A stretch of DNA of 64,000 bases from assembly GCF_023101685.1 (NCBI RefSeq), contig NZ_CP082164.1, positions 5,518,001 to 5,582,000 of the forward strand. Reading direction: 5' to 3'. Below, piece by piece: positions 1 to 10,700 of the stretch. The stretch is from Bradyrhizobium sp. 186. GTDB taxonomy: Bacteria; Pseudomonadota; Alphaproteobacteria; Rhizobiales; Xanthobacteraceae. The notes below the pieces were generated by a model, which worked only from the letters and a program-made list of their open reading frames with translations, did no database searches and was not told the DNA's origin. The position numbers and the translations under genes were made by a program. How positions within the stretch are numbered: the first letter of the stretch is position 1; each line of letters opens with the position of its first letter.

Positions 1-269
1 TGCGCGTCGAGTTCCAAATCCTTGAACGCGAGATCGGTCCTCGCCTGGGCGAGAGCAGCGCTTTCGTCGGCAAGACGATGGCCGACACACAGTCCGATCA
101 CGAACAGGAGGAGCAGTGCGACCAAACGGGCGAGCGGCACATAAGCGCCGATCACGGGGAAGCGATCGAGGAGTGGGGCGAAGCCGATCACCAGCGCCGC
201 GACCAGGACGAGGCCGAGCGCCATAAGTGTCAGATCGGACGTCGCGATCGCCCATAGCAGCCACGTCAT
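1..269 (-). CDS. Membrane protein after endolysin, possible spanin (partial)
   Basis: An ATG at 269 opens a frame that stays open to the window edge (89 codons). It starts 3 bases after the endolysin stop. The product has a hydrophobic N-terminus (residues 1-30), a second hydrophobic segment near residues 48-65, then a charged, Ala/Glu-rich stretch typical of the start of a periplasmic coiled coil. The position right after holin and endolysin genes fits an Rz-like inner-membrane spanin. That role is inferred from position and topology; two hydrophobic segments are unusual for a classical Rz. Confidence 0.55.
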   Translation of the reverse strand, partial: MTWLLWAIATSDLTLMALGLVLVAALVIGFAPLLDRFPVIGAYVPLARLVALLLLFVIGLCVGHRLADESAALAQARTDLAFKDLELDA

Positions 270-272
270 GGA

Positions 273-776
273 TCAGTCCTCCCGGAGACACCAAGGCCGC
301 TCGCCCCACATTGCATCCGTGCGGCGGTTGTAGAGACCCTGGAGAAACTTCCCGTTCGCGTTGACGTATTTGACCATCGCGTCGCAGGCTTCCCGCACGC
401 GGCCGGCGTTGAGGTCACGCGCGATAGAGGTGTTGCAAACCTTGGCCGGGCCGAGGTTCACGGCGAACGAGGCAATCGCCGCCTGCCGGTGCGGCGGCAT
501 CGTCGGCAGCGAAGGAACGCACAACACCACCTTGTCAGCGTAGCGTTCCGCGACATGCGAAAGCTCCGCTTGGCATTCCTCCTTGGTGTACTTGTCGCCC
601 ACCTTGAGCCACGGCCAATCGTAAGTGGTGATCCCGCCGCACACGGTAATGACGCCGGGCGGATCGAACGGCAGGTGAACCGCCACAAGGTTCATGCCTT
701 CCCAATGCGAGACGAGCACGCCCGCGAGCACTGCGCCCGCAGCAGACAAGCCGACGTGTTTCTTGGTGATCGCCAT
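273..776 (-). CDS. SAR-type phage endolysin (GH24 lysozyme)
   Basis: This 167-residue lysozyme of the P21/R21 type hydrolyses the glycan strands of peptidoglycan at the end of infection. Residues 8-23 form a weakly hydrophobic Ala/Gly/Val segment typical of a signal-anchor-release sequence, so it probably reaches the periplasm through Sec and is activated when it leaves the membrane. The catalytic triad is readable as E26, D38 and T44. The D-to-T spacing is canonical, but there are 11 residues between E and D instead of the usual 8. Several Cys residues follow and could take part in disulfide control. The start codon overlaps the stop of the holin gene (TAATG). Confidence 0.9.
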   Translation of the reverse strand: MAITKKHVGLSAAGAVLAGVLVSHWEGMNLVAVHLPFDPPGVITVCGGITTYDWPWLKVGDKYTKEECQAELSHVAERYADKVVLCVPSLPTMPPHRQAAIASFAVNLGPAKVCNTSIARDLNAGRVREACDAMVKYVNANGKFLQGLYNRRTDAMWGERPWCLRED

Positions 777-994
777 TATTCAGCCCCCGGCTGTTTGAGC
801 ACGCGCGCGAGACCGAACGCCGCCGAGAGGACGACGCCGCCGAGCACGTAGAAGGTGGTCGGGATTTTGTCCGCGAGCGCCGGCCAGACCATCACGGCCC
901 CGCCCACGGCGCTCCAGAACAGCCCACTGCCGATCGCGATCCGCACCGACCAGAGGCGATGCCACACGCGATCATCGATCATTCGGAAATTCAT
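776..994 (-). CDS. Putative holin, DUF7940-like
   Basis: A 72-residue protein with two hydrophobic segments (about residues 18-37 and 47-63) and a short charged tail. It resembles the small two-TM proteins found beside endolysins in alphaproteobacterial phages. A further in-frame ATG lies 30 bases upstream; the start at 994 is preferred because GAGG lies 8 bases before it. The stop overlaps the endolysin start. The predicted role is membrane permeabilisation or depolarisation that sets lysis time and activates the SAR endolysin. Confidence 0.7.
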   Translation of the reverse strand: MNFRMIDDRVWHRLWSVRIAIGSGLFWSAVGGAVMVWPALADKIPTTFYVLGGVVLSAAFGLARVLKQPGAE

Positions 995-1044
995 AGTCGC
1001 GACCTCGTTGAGAGGCCGCACCATGGACCGGCAACGGTTGCCGG

Positions 1045-1290
1045 CTAAACTTGGGGGATGTGGTTGAGCCCGCCCGCGAGGATGAACTTGACACCAGCGG
1101 CGACGAGCAACGCGACGCCAAGCCAGATCAGTTTCGAGAGGTGGCCGTTCAGCCGGTCAACGCTGCTTTCGATCCGCTCCAGCGACTGCTTGATATGGGG
1201 CTGTTGAGCTTCCAGGAGAACGACGCGCTCTTTCATGTCGTTAAGCCTCCCGTGCAGCTTTTCGATTTCCGCCCGCGTGAATTCATCCAT
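1045..1290 (-). CDS. XhlA-like coiled-coil membrane protein
   Basis: An 81-residue protein. Residues 1-52 are charged and heptad-like (a coiled coil), and residues 54-72 form one C-terminal membrane segment. This is the architecture of XhlA / hemolysin-like lysis accessory proteins. It is the first gene of the lysis cassette, upstream of the holin and endolysin. The family assignment rests on layout and composition, not on a search. Confidence 0.6.
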   Translation of the reverse strand: MDEFTRAEIEKLHGRLNDMKERVVLLEAQQPHIKQSLERIESSVDRLNGHLSKLIWLGVALLVAAGVKFILAGGLNHIPQV

Positions 1291-1429
1291 GGTGACGCGC
1301 CCAAGCCCAGATTGTTGCCTCGATCGCTTCTATGCGGGGAATGGTTGGCTTTACGAACGTCGGGCTTGCCCCGGCGAGGGTTCCCATGTAAGGACGCACG
1401 TTGGGGTTGATCTAGCTGGGGTTGTGATA

Positions 1430-2284
1430 ATGAGACCTGCAAACACAATGCGGGCGGCTTTTCTCGTCTCTCTGCTTTCATGCGTCATCGCGTGCGCAGG
1501 CGTCACCGTTGTACTGGATCGGTTCGAGAAGCGGTTAAAGGTCGCTGGGGCCGACCTCGTCAACGTCACGACCAGAGCGGACAAGATTGCCAGTTCGGTC
1601 GCCGCGCTTTCGGATCGCATCGAGCATCTATCGGACGAGATCAGGTTTTCCGCGCCGGCCGACCTCGGACATAAGCACACCGCCATCCGCCAATTCGTCA
1701 TCACGAGCAATCTTGCCCAGGTAGACGCCCCTATCATTTTCGTCGGCGACAGCATCACCGAGACGGCGCGGCTCCCGGCCTCACTGTGCGGGCACCCTGT
1801 TGTGAACGCGGGGGTCGGCGGCGCGTCGTCGAGTTCATATCTTGCATTCGGCAAGTCCTTCCTTAGCGAAATCAATGCACCCCTGATCGTCGTCGCTCTT
1901 GGCACGAATGATTCGCAAATCGGCGCGCGGAATGCTCCGCCGTTCGCCGGCTCCTACAAGCGACTAATCGAGTTCCTAAAAACGCGCGCGGCCGCGTTGG
2001 TCCTGGTCGGCGTGCCGCATCTCGAAATGGGCGGCGCTCTTGCAGCCAGCTACTTCGACGAAGCTGCATCTGTTCGCAATAATGCAGCGATCCAAGCCGC
2101 AGCCGCCTCGAATTCCGCGCAGTTCGCCGACGTGCGGGCCGCCATGCAAGGCGAGCGTCTAACCCTAGATGGCGTCCACCTGACGCGGAAGGGATACGAC
2201 GAATGGATGACGCCGATCATCGACGCGATCGGGAAAGCACTCGACTGCGGATCAACGTCAGAGTTGATGGCGGTCACACGATAG
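1430..2284 (+). CDS. SGNH/GDSL hydrolase, membrane-anchored, on opposite strand
   Basis: A 284-residue SGNH-fold hydrolase. Residues 8-28 are a hydrophobic signal or anchor, followed by a heptad-like stretch (about 35-75). The catalytic domain then begins with block I GDSIT (nucleophile S108), followed by block III GTND and the D247-GV-H250 dyad. The likely substrate is an acyl or acetyl ester on cell-surface polysaccharide or lipid. The gene runs against the surrounding late genes and its 3' end overlaps the next SGNH gene (2274-3320, minus strand) by 11 bases. It looks like lysogenic-conversion cargo rather than a virion gene. Another in-frame ATG at 1448 is possible. Confidence 0.85.
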   Translation: MRPANTMRAAFLVSLLSCVIACAGVTVVLDRFEKRLKVAGADLVNVTTRADKIASSVAALSDRIEHLSDEIRFSAPADLGHKHTAIRQFVITSNLAQVDAPIIFVGDSITETARLPASLCGHPVVNAGVGGASSSSYLAFGKSFLSEINAPLIVVALGTNDSQIGARNAPPFAGSYKRLIEFLKTRAAALVLVGVPHLEMGGALAASYFDEAASVRNNAAIQAAAASNSAQFADVRAAMQGERLTLDGVHLTRKGYDEWMTPIIDAIGKALDCGSTSELMAVTR

Positions 2285-3320
2285 CCGCGCCCCAACCTGC
2301 CGCCGTCTGGACAGAACCGGCGTCGTTAGGATGCACGCCATCCAGAAGCTGCGTCGCGGTGTCAGTGATAAGCGTGCCGTTATTGACGCCGTGAAGTTGC
2401 GAATACCCTAGCTCCGCAATGCACTGCCCAGCGACAACAGCGTAATCGCTGAATGGGATCGGTCGCGTCTGCGTCGTCGGGATCGGAGCGGAAATGTAAA
2501 CTGGAACGCTTGGGCTGATCGCATTTATGTTGATCAAAAGCTGCTTGAGGTTCGCCTTGTAGGTCGCGACCGGTATCTGATTGAGATAGTCGTTCGTCCC
2601 GAGCAGGACCGTAATCAGATCGGGGGCGAGGTTTGCAGCGGCCGTCCCGTCGTCCGATACGGTTAATCGGCCTCCAGAGCCCATGTTGATTGTTCGGAAG
2701 CCCTTGCTTTGCGCGAGCAGAAACCACCACGCGCGGCGCGTGTCGGTAGACCAGAACCCCTGCGTGATGCTGTCTCCGAGGTTGACCATGACCCGGCCCG
2801 TCCTGGGAGCCGCAGCCGTAACGGTATAAGCGGGGTCAACTTGGACTAGACCGAATTCGACGCCATCGCCATAAGGCAGGATGATTTCATAGAGGCGATC
2901 CGCGCTCGATCCCATGTTGATCGGCACCGTCGCCGTCGTCACGGTGTTGATTGGCGCAGGGGTTTGGAAGTCCTGGACGAACGCGCCATTAACAAAGACG
3001 TGCCCGATCAGATTGCGCGCATCGGCGCGCGTGACGAGCCCGTTCCATCGCAATTGCACCTGAACGAGCGGGGCATTCGATCGGAAACGCTGCCGCGCGC
3101 CCGGCATGCAATAGCGGTAGTTCGGCCCAAGGCCGCCACCGCTGTCATCCATCGGCCGAACGAAGCGAGCCCAACCGTTGACGAAAGAGGGGGCGGAACA
3201 ATCCGAATAGGAGATGGCTGGATCGTTGGCGAGATAGACGCCGGGCGTCGGGGCCGGGGGCGGGATTTCGGAGCCGCCGCCAGCAGCCCGGACGCGTTGC
3301 GCGCCCATTGAAAACATCAT
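2274..3320 (-). CDS. SGNH/GDSL hydrolase, virion-associated candidate
   Basis: A 348-residue protein directly after the tail fibre gene. Residues 1-160 look beta-rich, like a carbohydrate-binding or structural domain. The SGNH domain follows, with block I GDSIT (S184), GTND and D327-GV-H330. Enzymes like this on phage tails deacetylate or de-esterify surface polysaccharide during adsorption. The start was chosen because GGAG lies about 9 bases upstream and the ATG lies just after the fibre stop. A second ATG follows at once (3317). It converges on, and overlaps by 11 bases, the plus-strand SGNH gene. Confidence 0.85.
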   Translation of the reverse strand: MMFSMGAQRVRAAGGGSEIPPPAPTPGVYLANDPAISYSDCSAPSFVNGWARFVRPMDDSGGGLGPNYRYCMPGARQRFRSNAPLVQVQLRWNGLVTRADARNLIGHVFVNGAFVQDFQTPAPINTVTTATVPINMGSSADRLYEIILPYGDGVEFGLVQVDPAYTVTAAAPRTGRVMVNLGDSITQGFWSTDTRRAWWFLLAQSKGFRTINMGSGGRLTVSDDGTAAANLAPDLITVLLGTNDYLNQIPVATYKANLKQLLININAISPSVPVYISAPIPTTQTRPIPFSDYAVVAGQCIAELGYSQLHGVNNGTLITDTATQLLDGVHPNDAGSVQTAAGWGAAIV

Positions 3321-3345
3321 CGCGAAAACTCCGATCCGGGGACAT

Positions 3346-4740
3346 TCACCACGACGGGCAGACTTCGGAAAAATCCAATGTCGCCGGCACGGCCGCAGAA
3401 GCGACCTTCGGCGTGGTCCCATCGACGTTGGCGGTTGCACCAATAGACTGGCCGGCTGCGGCAGTTATGCGCGCTGGTCCGTAGACCGTCCCGGCGTTCA
3501 CAGTTCCAGTGAAAGAGAATGTGCCAGATGATTTCACGTTGACGTCAGCGCCGAGTGAAAGCCAGTTCTGATTGAACGACGCTCCGGTGGCCGTCTGATA
3601 GGAAAACAGCGTAAAGAGGTACGAGCCCGCGCGCGGCGCTACAAAGCGGCTTCCCACGTAGCAAAGATTAAGGCCGGTCGGATCATCAGAAGCGGCGTTG
3701 AACGTGAATTCGGTTCTCGTGGAGGGGGTCAGGTTAAGGTCCGTGGTCCGCGTGAGCTTGCCAAGGAACGGGATTTGCTTCGCTTCCAACACCTGCCAGT
3801 TGACGCCATTGGAGCGCAGCAAAACGCTCTCATTGGCCCACATGACGATGCTCGCGCCAGAGCGCCCGATAGCGCCGGCGGGCGTCGTAAGCGTATAGAG
3901 CTTGCTCGCTTCGGTGTTACTGCCGACGATGAACCCGATCACTTTGCCGGCGTTGCCGACCGGCGTCGGCAGCGTCGTCGTGAAATTGACCGTCGTCCCG
4001 GTGAGGAAGTGCAGCTTGCCGAAGGCGCTCGCAGTCAGCGCGGACGCCGCCGTAAGGTTCACAACGGCCGACAGATCGAAGCCGCCGAGGTTGCGCCAGG
4101 ACTGAGCGGTATCGGCGACGTCGGACAAATTGTTCGAGCCGCGCATGTCGCCGGTGCCAGGGCCGAGCCATGCCGTTCCCGACCACACTTTCAGTTGGTG
4201 AACGGTAGTGTCGAAATACATATCGCCAGACTGGATCGGCGAGCCATTGTTGCGCAGCGTCGGCGCGACGGCCTTGGGGCCGAGGTAGATATCGGCGAAG
4301 TTCGTCAGCGCGGAAATGCTCGCCAAAACGTCGGCGATGTTCGCCGCGCTCTCGTCAACGATTTCTCTGTTCTCGTCCACGAGTTCAATCAATTGCTGAT
4401 CGCGCATGACCGCGAGATCGAACGCGCTTTCAACAGTGTCCGCGAAATAGGGCCCCTGGTTCTCCAGGTCCATTTCCTGCGTAAACGGCACGTTGCGCAC
4501 GATCGTGATCGTCTGAGACGCGGTCGGAGCAGCGACCAGTGCGATTTGCCCCCCGCCTGTATCGCCGACACCCGCCACGATGTAATCGGTATCGACAACG
4601 AGAACGGTCTCAACGTTGTTCTCATCGCGAGTGACCTTGAGGTGCGCCTTGTCGAGGATACGAAACCCATAGGCAAAAATGGTTGTGACGCCGTTCCCCG
4701 TGTACGGCCCGGATTTGCTCGTTTCGCTCGCAACAGTCAT
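3346..4740 (-). CDS. Tail fibre protein with T7 gp17-like N-terminus
   Basis: A 464-residue protein. The first 150 or so residues match the T7 fibre head-binding module in layout: a short start, a YTGNG-type turn, a FAYGFRIL segment, a TDYIV block, then a helical stretch. The middle carries a short repeat that resembles other tail-fibre domains (GDMYFDTT, WSGTAW). The C-terminus (about 330-464) is beta-rich with a C1q-like feel and could form the trimeric receptor-binding tip. It sits between the giant ejection protein and an SGNH hydrolase. Confidence 0.8.
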   Translation of the reverse strand: MTVASETSKSGPYTGNGVTTIFAYGFRILDKAHLKVTRDENNVETVLVVDTDYIVAGVGDTGGGQIALVAAPTASQTITIVRNVPFTQEMDLENQGPYFADTVESAFDLAVMRDQQLIELVDENREIVDESAANIADVLASISALTNFADIYLGPKAVAPTLRNNGSPIQSGDMYFDTTVHQLKVWSGTAWLGPGTGDMRGSNNLSDVADTAQSWRNLGGFDLSAVVNLTAASALTASAFGKLHFLTGTTVNFTTTLPTPVGNAGKVIGFIVGSNTEASKLYTLTTPAGAIGRSGASIVMWANESVLLRSNGVNWQVLEAKQIPFLGKLTRTTDLNLTPSTRTEFTFNAASDDPTGLNLCYVGSRFVAPRAGSYLFTLFSYQTATGASFNQNWLSLGADVNVKSSGTFSFTGTVNAGTVYGPARITAAAGQSIGATANVDGTTPKVASAAVPATLDFSEVCPSW

Positions 4741-4786
4741 TTGGTCCCGCCATCTTTATGATCGCGGGACCATGGGCGACGGACGG

Positions 4787-7700
4787 TTATTTCTTAAATT
4801 TGCCGAACACGAATTCCAGCGGCGAGACGGCCTCGCCTTCCGACTGACGCCACCCGGCATCGACGACACGGTTCGCGGCGACAGATGGGAAGCCCGTGAC
4901 CGTGCCGGCAGCGTTGACGATCGACTTGACGAGGGCCTTATTGACCTCGCCGTGCGCCGCCTCCTTTGCAGGCTTTGACAGTTCCTCGACGATCGAGCCA
5001 TACGCGCCGCCGCCGCCGTGGCCCTGGAGCGCCGACACGCCGTCGCGAATAAACGGCAGCGTCCCGAGCACCGAGAACGCGGTATTCTTCGCCAGCCAAG
5101 CCAGCCAGCTTTCATCATCCCCACCGTCGCCTTGGCCCGGCAACTGCCCCTTGATCGCCGCGCCAACTAGCGCCTCCAGGACGAACAGCAAGGTCATGTC
5201 GAGCGTCCAGCTTGCGACCTCCTGCGCTGACTTCACAGACACGCCCTCGTCGCGAACGGTGCGCGAGGCTACGGCCGTCCGCTCATAGGCGACGTTGAAC
5301 TTGGCGAACATATAGCTGCCCAGCGTCGTGAACAGCTTGACGATATCGTACTGCCGATTGCGCGACGACAGCGATCCGCGCTCGACGCCGGCCCGGTCGA
5401 TGAACAGGCCGGACGCCTGAGCGCGCTTCACCAGGCCGTCCGCGTGCGCGACCGCCTGAGCCTCATCGTTGCCGAACTTCCGCAAGCCCTGCTCGTAGCC
5501 GGCGATCCAGGTCGGCACATCGGCGAAATGCCACTGCACTTTCTGCATCAGCCAGAACGACGCCGGACCCCAGATCGTTTTTTTGAACTCCTTGATCCGG
5601 GACGCGGTTGCCCCCGCAGCGCTGTCCTCAAGGAAATCCATAACGTCTTTGTTGAACGTGGTTTGGCGGCTCGCCATGAATGGCGACTTCGCCGCGACCG
5701 CGCTGGCGGCCGCAGCCGGATTGCGAGCGGCCTTCATGATGCCGATCGCCATGTCCTTCTTGCCGACGACGACGAACGATTGCGCCACACCCGTCACCTG
5801 GAGCAGCGCGTTCGAGATGTTGAACGCCAGCTTTGCCGCCGTGAAGTTGGACTTGAGCCCGCGCAGCACCGCGCCCACCGGGCTCGTTGCGCCAAGCTCG
5901 CCCTCAGCCGCGTCCTTCAACCACGCTTGCAGCGCATCGAAGTCCGCCGAGCGGCCGGCGTCGTCGAGGGCCGAACGAACCCGGCCGTCCTGGATCAGCC
6001 GCCACGCGTTGGCGACCGGCTCGCTCATCTCCAGGTCATAGATCACCTGATTGACGTGCTTGTGCATCACGCCAATGTCGAGATCAATCGACCCGTCGCC
6101 ACCGGCCGCGCGCTCTTTCAAATGGCCGTTGCGCGTCTGAGCCTTGCCGAACCGGCCGGCCGCGAGCGACTGCGCGATATCGACCGTCTCTCGATCCGCC
6201 GCCGTAGAGCTCAGGCGGGTGTCATACTTGATGGGGTAGTAGCCGCCGCCCAACTGCTTGCCGCCGATCGTGACCGGCGACGCATCGACCCAGGCCGGCT
6301 CTACGCCCGTCGCGCGCCGCTCACGGGCGGCGATATCGCCCTTGAACGTGCCGATGTAGTCCCACACCGATTGCACGAAATCGGCATCCCGCGCGTCGAG
6401 GGAGGCGAGAACAGCGCTCACCTGATCCATCGTGAACGGCCGCCGCGCGCGCGGATCGGTCAGGCGCGACAGGTTGCCTTCATTGCCGGTGTTCAGCGCG
6501 AGCGCGATCTTTTCCCATTTCGAGATGGAAATCCCGAGTTCGGGCATGACCGTCCGGACGGACATCGCCCGCCGTTCCTCTTTGGTGTAGACCGCATAAA
6601 GCCCTTCCAGCGCCTTCGCCGCATCCTGCTTGCGAACGATCAATCGGTTCTGCGCTTCATCGAGCGGAGCCTTGATCCCCTGATAGGCCGCGCCCTGGTC
6701 GGCGAACCCGTCGATCGCGCGCAAGAGCGTGGTCGCGTTCAGGACGCTATCGAGATAGGCCCGCGCCGTGTTGCGCGCCTGTTCGCCCTTGGTCTTGACC
6801 GCGCCGGGCGGACGCTTCGGCAGGTTCTTGTCGATCGCGCTGGCGATGCCTTCGGCCGTCGCCGAGAACTCGCGCTCGCGTTGCGCGTCGATCAGCTTGT
6901 CCCAGCGTAGCGCAATATGCTCCAGGTTCTTGAGGCTATCGACCACGCCGCGCAGTTCCTCAACCGGCAGGGTCTTGTAGGGCTTGCGGATTGCATCGGC
7001 GAGCACGTTCTCCGGAATGGCAAGTTCGTTCTCGCGCCCGGCCGCCGTCATGGCCGCGACGAAGGCATTGAGCGATCCGCGCCGCTGTTCGGCCGCGCCG
7101 CTCATCTGGCGGAAATCGTACCGCTCAAGCAACTCGTCGATCGCCGACAGGTAATCGACCTGTGCGTTGTCGCGCCGGCCAGCACCCGCGATCCGTTCGC
7201 GATGCGACGCCTTGCCGAGTTTGTCGACGAACCGTTCCGCCTTCTCGACCTCATCGCCGACCTTGCGCGCCTCAGAATAGAACGCATGGTTGAGCAGTTG
7301 CCGCCGCTTGGCGTCGATCAGCTTGGCGACCAGATCGTTGTAACCGTGGCTGGTAGCCGTCCGCTGGCCGCCCTTGACCGTCTTGGCCTGCCCGTCCTTC
7401 CCGACAACCTCGCGATCCGGGACCGTGTAGGACGCGATCGAGGTTTCGAACTTGGCGTTGTTGGCGTCGATCGCTGCGTTGACCGCATCAACCGAGCCCT
7501 CGCCTCGTACCGCCGCGCGCGCCGCCGTGCCGATCTTGCGCCGGGCATTGTCGAGCCAGATTTTTTCTCGAGCCAGGGTCGCGCCGAGCCGGGCCGCCTC
7601 ATCGGCCGCCTTGCGTTCGGCCGCGAGGAACCGGTTGGCGTTCATGGCGTCGCGCACGCGCATCCGGCCGATCGTCTGCCGAGCCGTCGCGCGGGCTTCC

Positions 7701-10700
7701 TTCATGGTCATGGCTTTGCCCGTGCCGGCGACATCGACCACGGCTTTCAATTCGGCGGCAATCCACATGCCGCGCTTGTCCGGACCATGGATCGCGTCGA
7801 GCGCGTGGGCCTCAATCTCGCCGTCGTTGAGCGCGTCGCCGTGGCGATCCCGCATCACGCGGTCGGTCTCGGCATCGATCGCCTGCTTGCGCGGCGTCGC
7901 CGCCTCCAGCGACCGAACCATTTCATCGCCCGAGCGGAAGCCGAACCAGCCGGCCGCCTCGTCCGGGTCTAGGCCGCCCTCGACCGTGTAGACGGTTTGC
8001 TTGCCACGCGGCAGCGTCTTTAGGACGCCCTCGCCATAACGCTCGACCAGGGCATCCTTGGACAAACGGATATCAGGCATTTCCTCCGGCTGGCCTTCCC
8101 CGAGCCAACGGCGATTGCCCATCCACTCCAGCGCGCGATACATGGGGAACGCGTTCACCTCGCGCTCGACATCAGCACGGGCCGCCTTGCGTTCCTCTTT
8201 GAACCATTTTTCCTGTTGCCGTTTAATCGGGGCCATTGTCTCGCGCAGCAGCCGCGCCTTGGCGTCCTCCTGCGCCTGATCCCGCAGCTTGAGGAAACCC
8301 GCATACTGCTCGTCCGTGAGACCCATGCTTTCCGCCGTGGCGAACACCGGGCCGGCGTCGCCGGTTTCCGCCGTCGCCTTGGCAATCTCATCGTCCGACG
8401 CAATCATGCGATCGAACACGCCGCGAATGTCATCCGAGACCGTGACGTTCAGGCTGGTCAACCGGCGATAGACCGAGATCAGCCACGCCCGGAACTTCTC
8501 GAACGCCGAGCGCAGATCAGCCGACGGCGCTTTGCCGTCCATCAGATAGCCCTCAAACGCGCGCGCCCACTGCTCTTGCATGCCGACATCGATTGCGGCG
8601 TCCTTCATGACGTCGCCCGTGGTGCCGTTGGCGAGCGCCGCCTTGACGTCATCAGCCGTCACCGCCACGTCGGGCATCACACGCTTGGCGTCGGCCGCCA
8701 CATCGGCCGCGTTCGCGCCCCACCATTCCTTGACCGTGGCATAGTCCGCCGTCGCGCCGTCCTCGCCGCGCGCCGCCATGTCCTGGATCACCGTCAGGAA
8801 GTAATGGCCGCTTTCGTGGAGCATGGTCGAAAGGTCCGCCGTCTGGAACAGCCGGATCACGGTATCGCCATTGCCGACGCCGGCAGCGGGAAACTGGATC
8901 GCGCCGCGCGGGCCGGGACCGCCCGACTGGAACAGCCGGCGCGGCCCGGCCTGCGCATACTGCTTCGCGCCGTCGATCGCCTGCCGGATTGTCGCGTCAT
9001 CGTCCTGGAGCGTGACGCCGAGGCTGGAAAGATACGCCTCGATATCATCGAGTTCACCCGCGCGCGCTACCGCAGGATCGGCCTGTTCGGTCGCCGAATA
9101 CTGCGGCTCACCGCGCAACTCGCGGTCGATCGCCGCCATGAACGGCCGCACGATATCGGGCACCTCGCGCCCTTCCGCGAGCGCTGCCTTGTATTCATCA
9201 ACGGCCGGATCATCCGCCAGGAACCCGGCCTCGATCGCCGCTTGCGCAACATCGTCCGCGCCGTGCTTCTTGCCGCTTCCCGCGACGCCGCCGAGCAGAT
9301 CGCGCGCGCCGGCCAGGACGCCCTTGCGCGCCAGCTTGAGCGACTTCTTGCCCTTGCCCCGCGAGACTGTCTCAGCGTTGCGCGCCTTCAACTCGCCGCC
9401 GACGTCATTGATGCCGCCGTGCTGGTCGATGAACTCCAGGAGCGTTTGCCGCGTGTCCTTCACCGCCTTGCGCGAACGGGCTTCCGCGAGCGTCCGGTTC
9501 AGATCGTCGGCCGTCTTGTACTGGATGCCTTCCGGGATATCGCCGGCCACCTGAGGCAGCGGATAGCGCTGCATGAATTCCTCAGTCGTCAGGCCGGAGC
9601 GTTCCGCCATCACCCGATAGAACGCCGGGTAAAGCATCGCTTCCGTCGTCGCCACGTCGGTCGATCGACCGGCAGCGCGCAGGCGGGAAACCATCGTGTC
9701 ATAGATTTCCTGCTCGAACGAACGCAGTTGCTCGCCCTCGACGCGGACACGCTCCGCGACGTCATGGGCCTCTTGCATCGCCTCTTGCGCGCGTTCGTTG
9801 AATTGCTGTGCCTCGACCGCCGTAAACTGGTCGGGGTCGAACCGCATGTTGTCCATCAGGAACGCGTCATGCTGCGAGCCCGCGATTTTCGCGGCATAGG
9901 TCGCGGTCGGGATCTGGAGATCGCCACCGCCCGCAATCGCCGCGTCGAGATCGTCCCGCGACACGCCGTCGAGCTCATCGACCAGGGCATGCGGATCGAC
10001 GCCGATGCCCTGGAAATACTGCACGAACTGATCGGCCGGGACATAGACGTTTTCGACCGGGCCGTTCGCCGTCGCCGCCTCGACGAACTGGCGGAACTTG
10101 TCAGGCATCCGGTTGCGCAGGATCGAAGACTGCGCTTGGCCGGACAGCGCCTCGAACAGCGCCCGCCGCTCGCCAGCCTCTTTCACCTTGCGCGCGCTTT
10201 CCATCAAGCGCCCGCCGCCCATGCCCGCGACCTCGACCGGTGCGCCGGCAAACTCCGCGAACCCTTCCATCAGGATATCGCCCAGGCTGATCGGCTGGCC
10301 GGCCGCGATCTGGCCGCCCGCCTCGCCGGCCGCGCCCATGAACGCTTGCGTGATCGATTGCAGGATCATGTTGCCAACGTGCGACTGCACAAGCGTCTTG
10401 CCCGCCACGCCGCCCGAGAGGCCGTCCATGAGGCCGACCACGAGCCCGCGCGCGTCGCCGCGCTTGATCGCCTCGCGCATCAGCGCAGGATCGCCGACAG
10501 CCTTTGCCGCACCTTCCGGCGTCGAGATATCAATTCCCTTCTCGCGGAAGAAATCGGCCGGCGTGCTGCCCTTCTCCGTGATCGCCGAGTTGACGCCCAT
10601 GAACGTCGCGCCCGCCGCAGGGCTGCGCGTCACGACGCCGACGCCGATCGCCGCCGCCATTGACGGCAGGCTTTCGGCCGCCGTCTCGCCAACGAACGCC

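Noticed and set aside
3346..4740. Diversity-generating retroelement as in BPP-1
   Set aside because: Head genes resemble BPP-1, but no reverse transcriptase, template repeat or Mtd-like gene is seen within the window.
8216..10663. Long plus-strand open frame of 815 codons
   Set aside because: It is antisense to the giant ejection protein, Arg-rich and without family features; typical of high-GC shadow frames.
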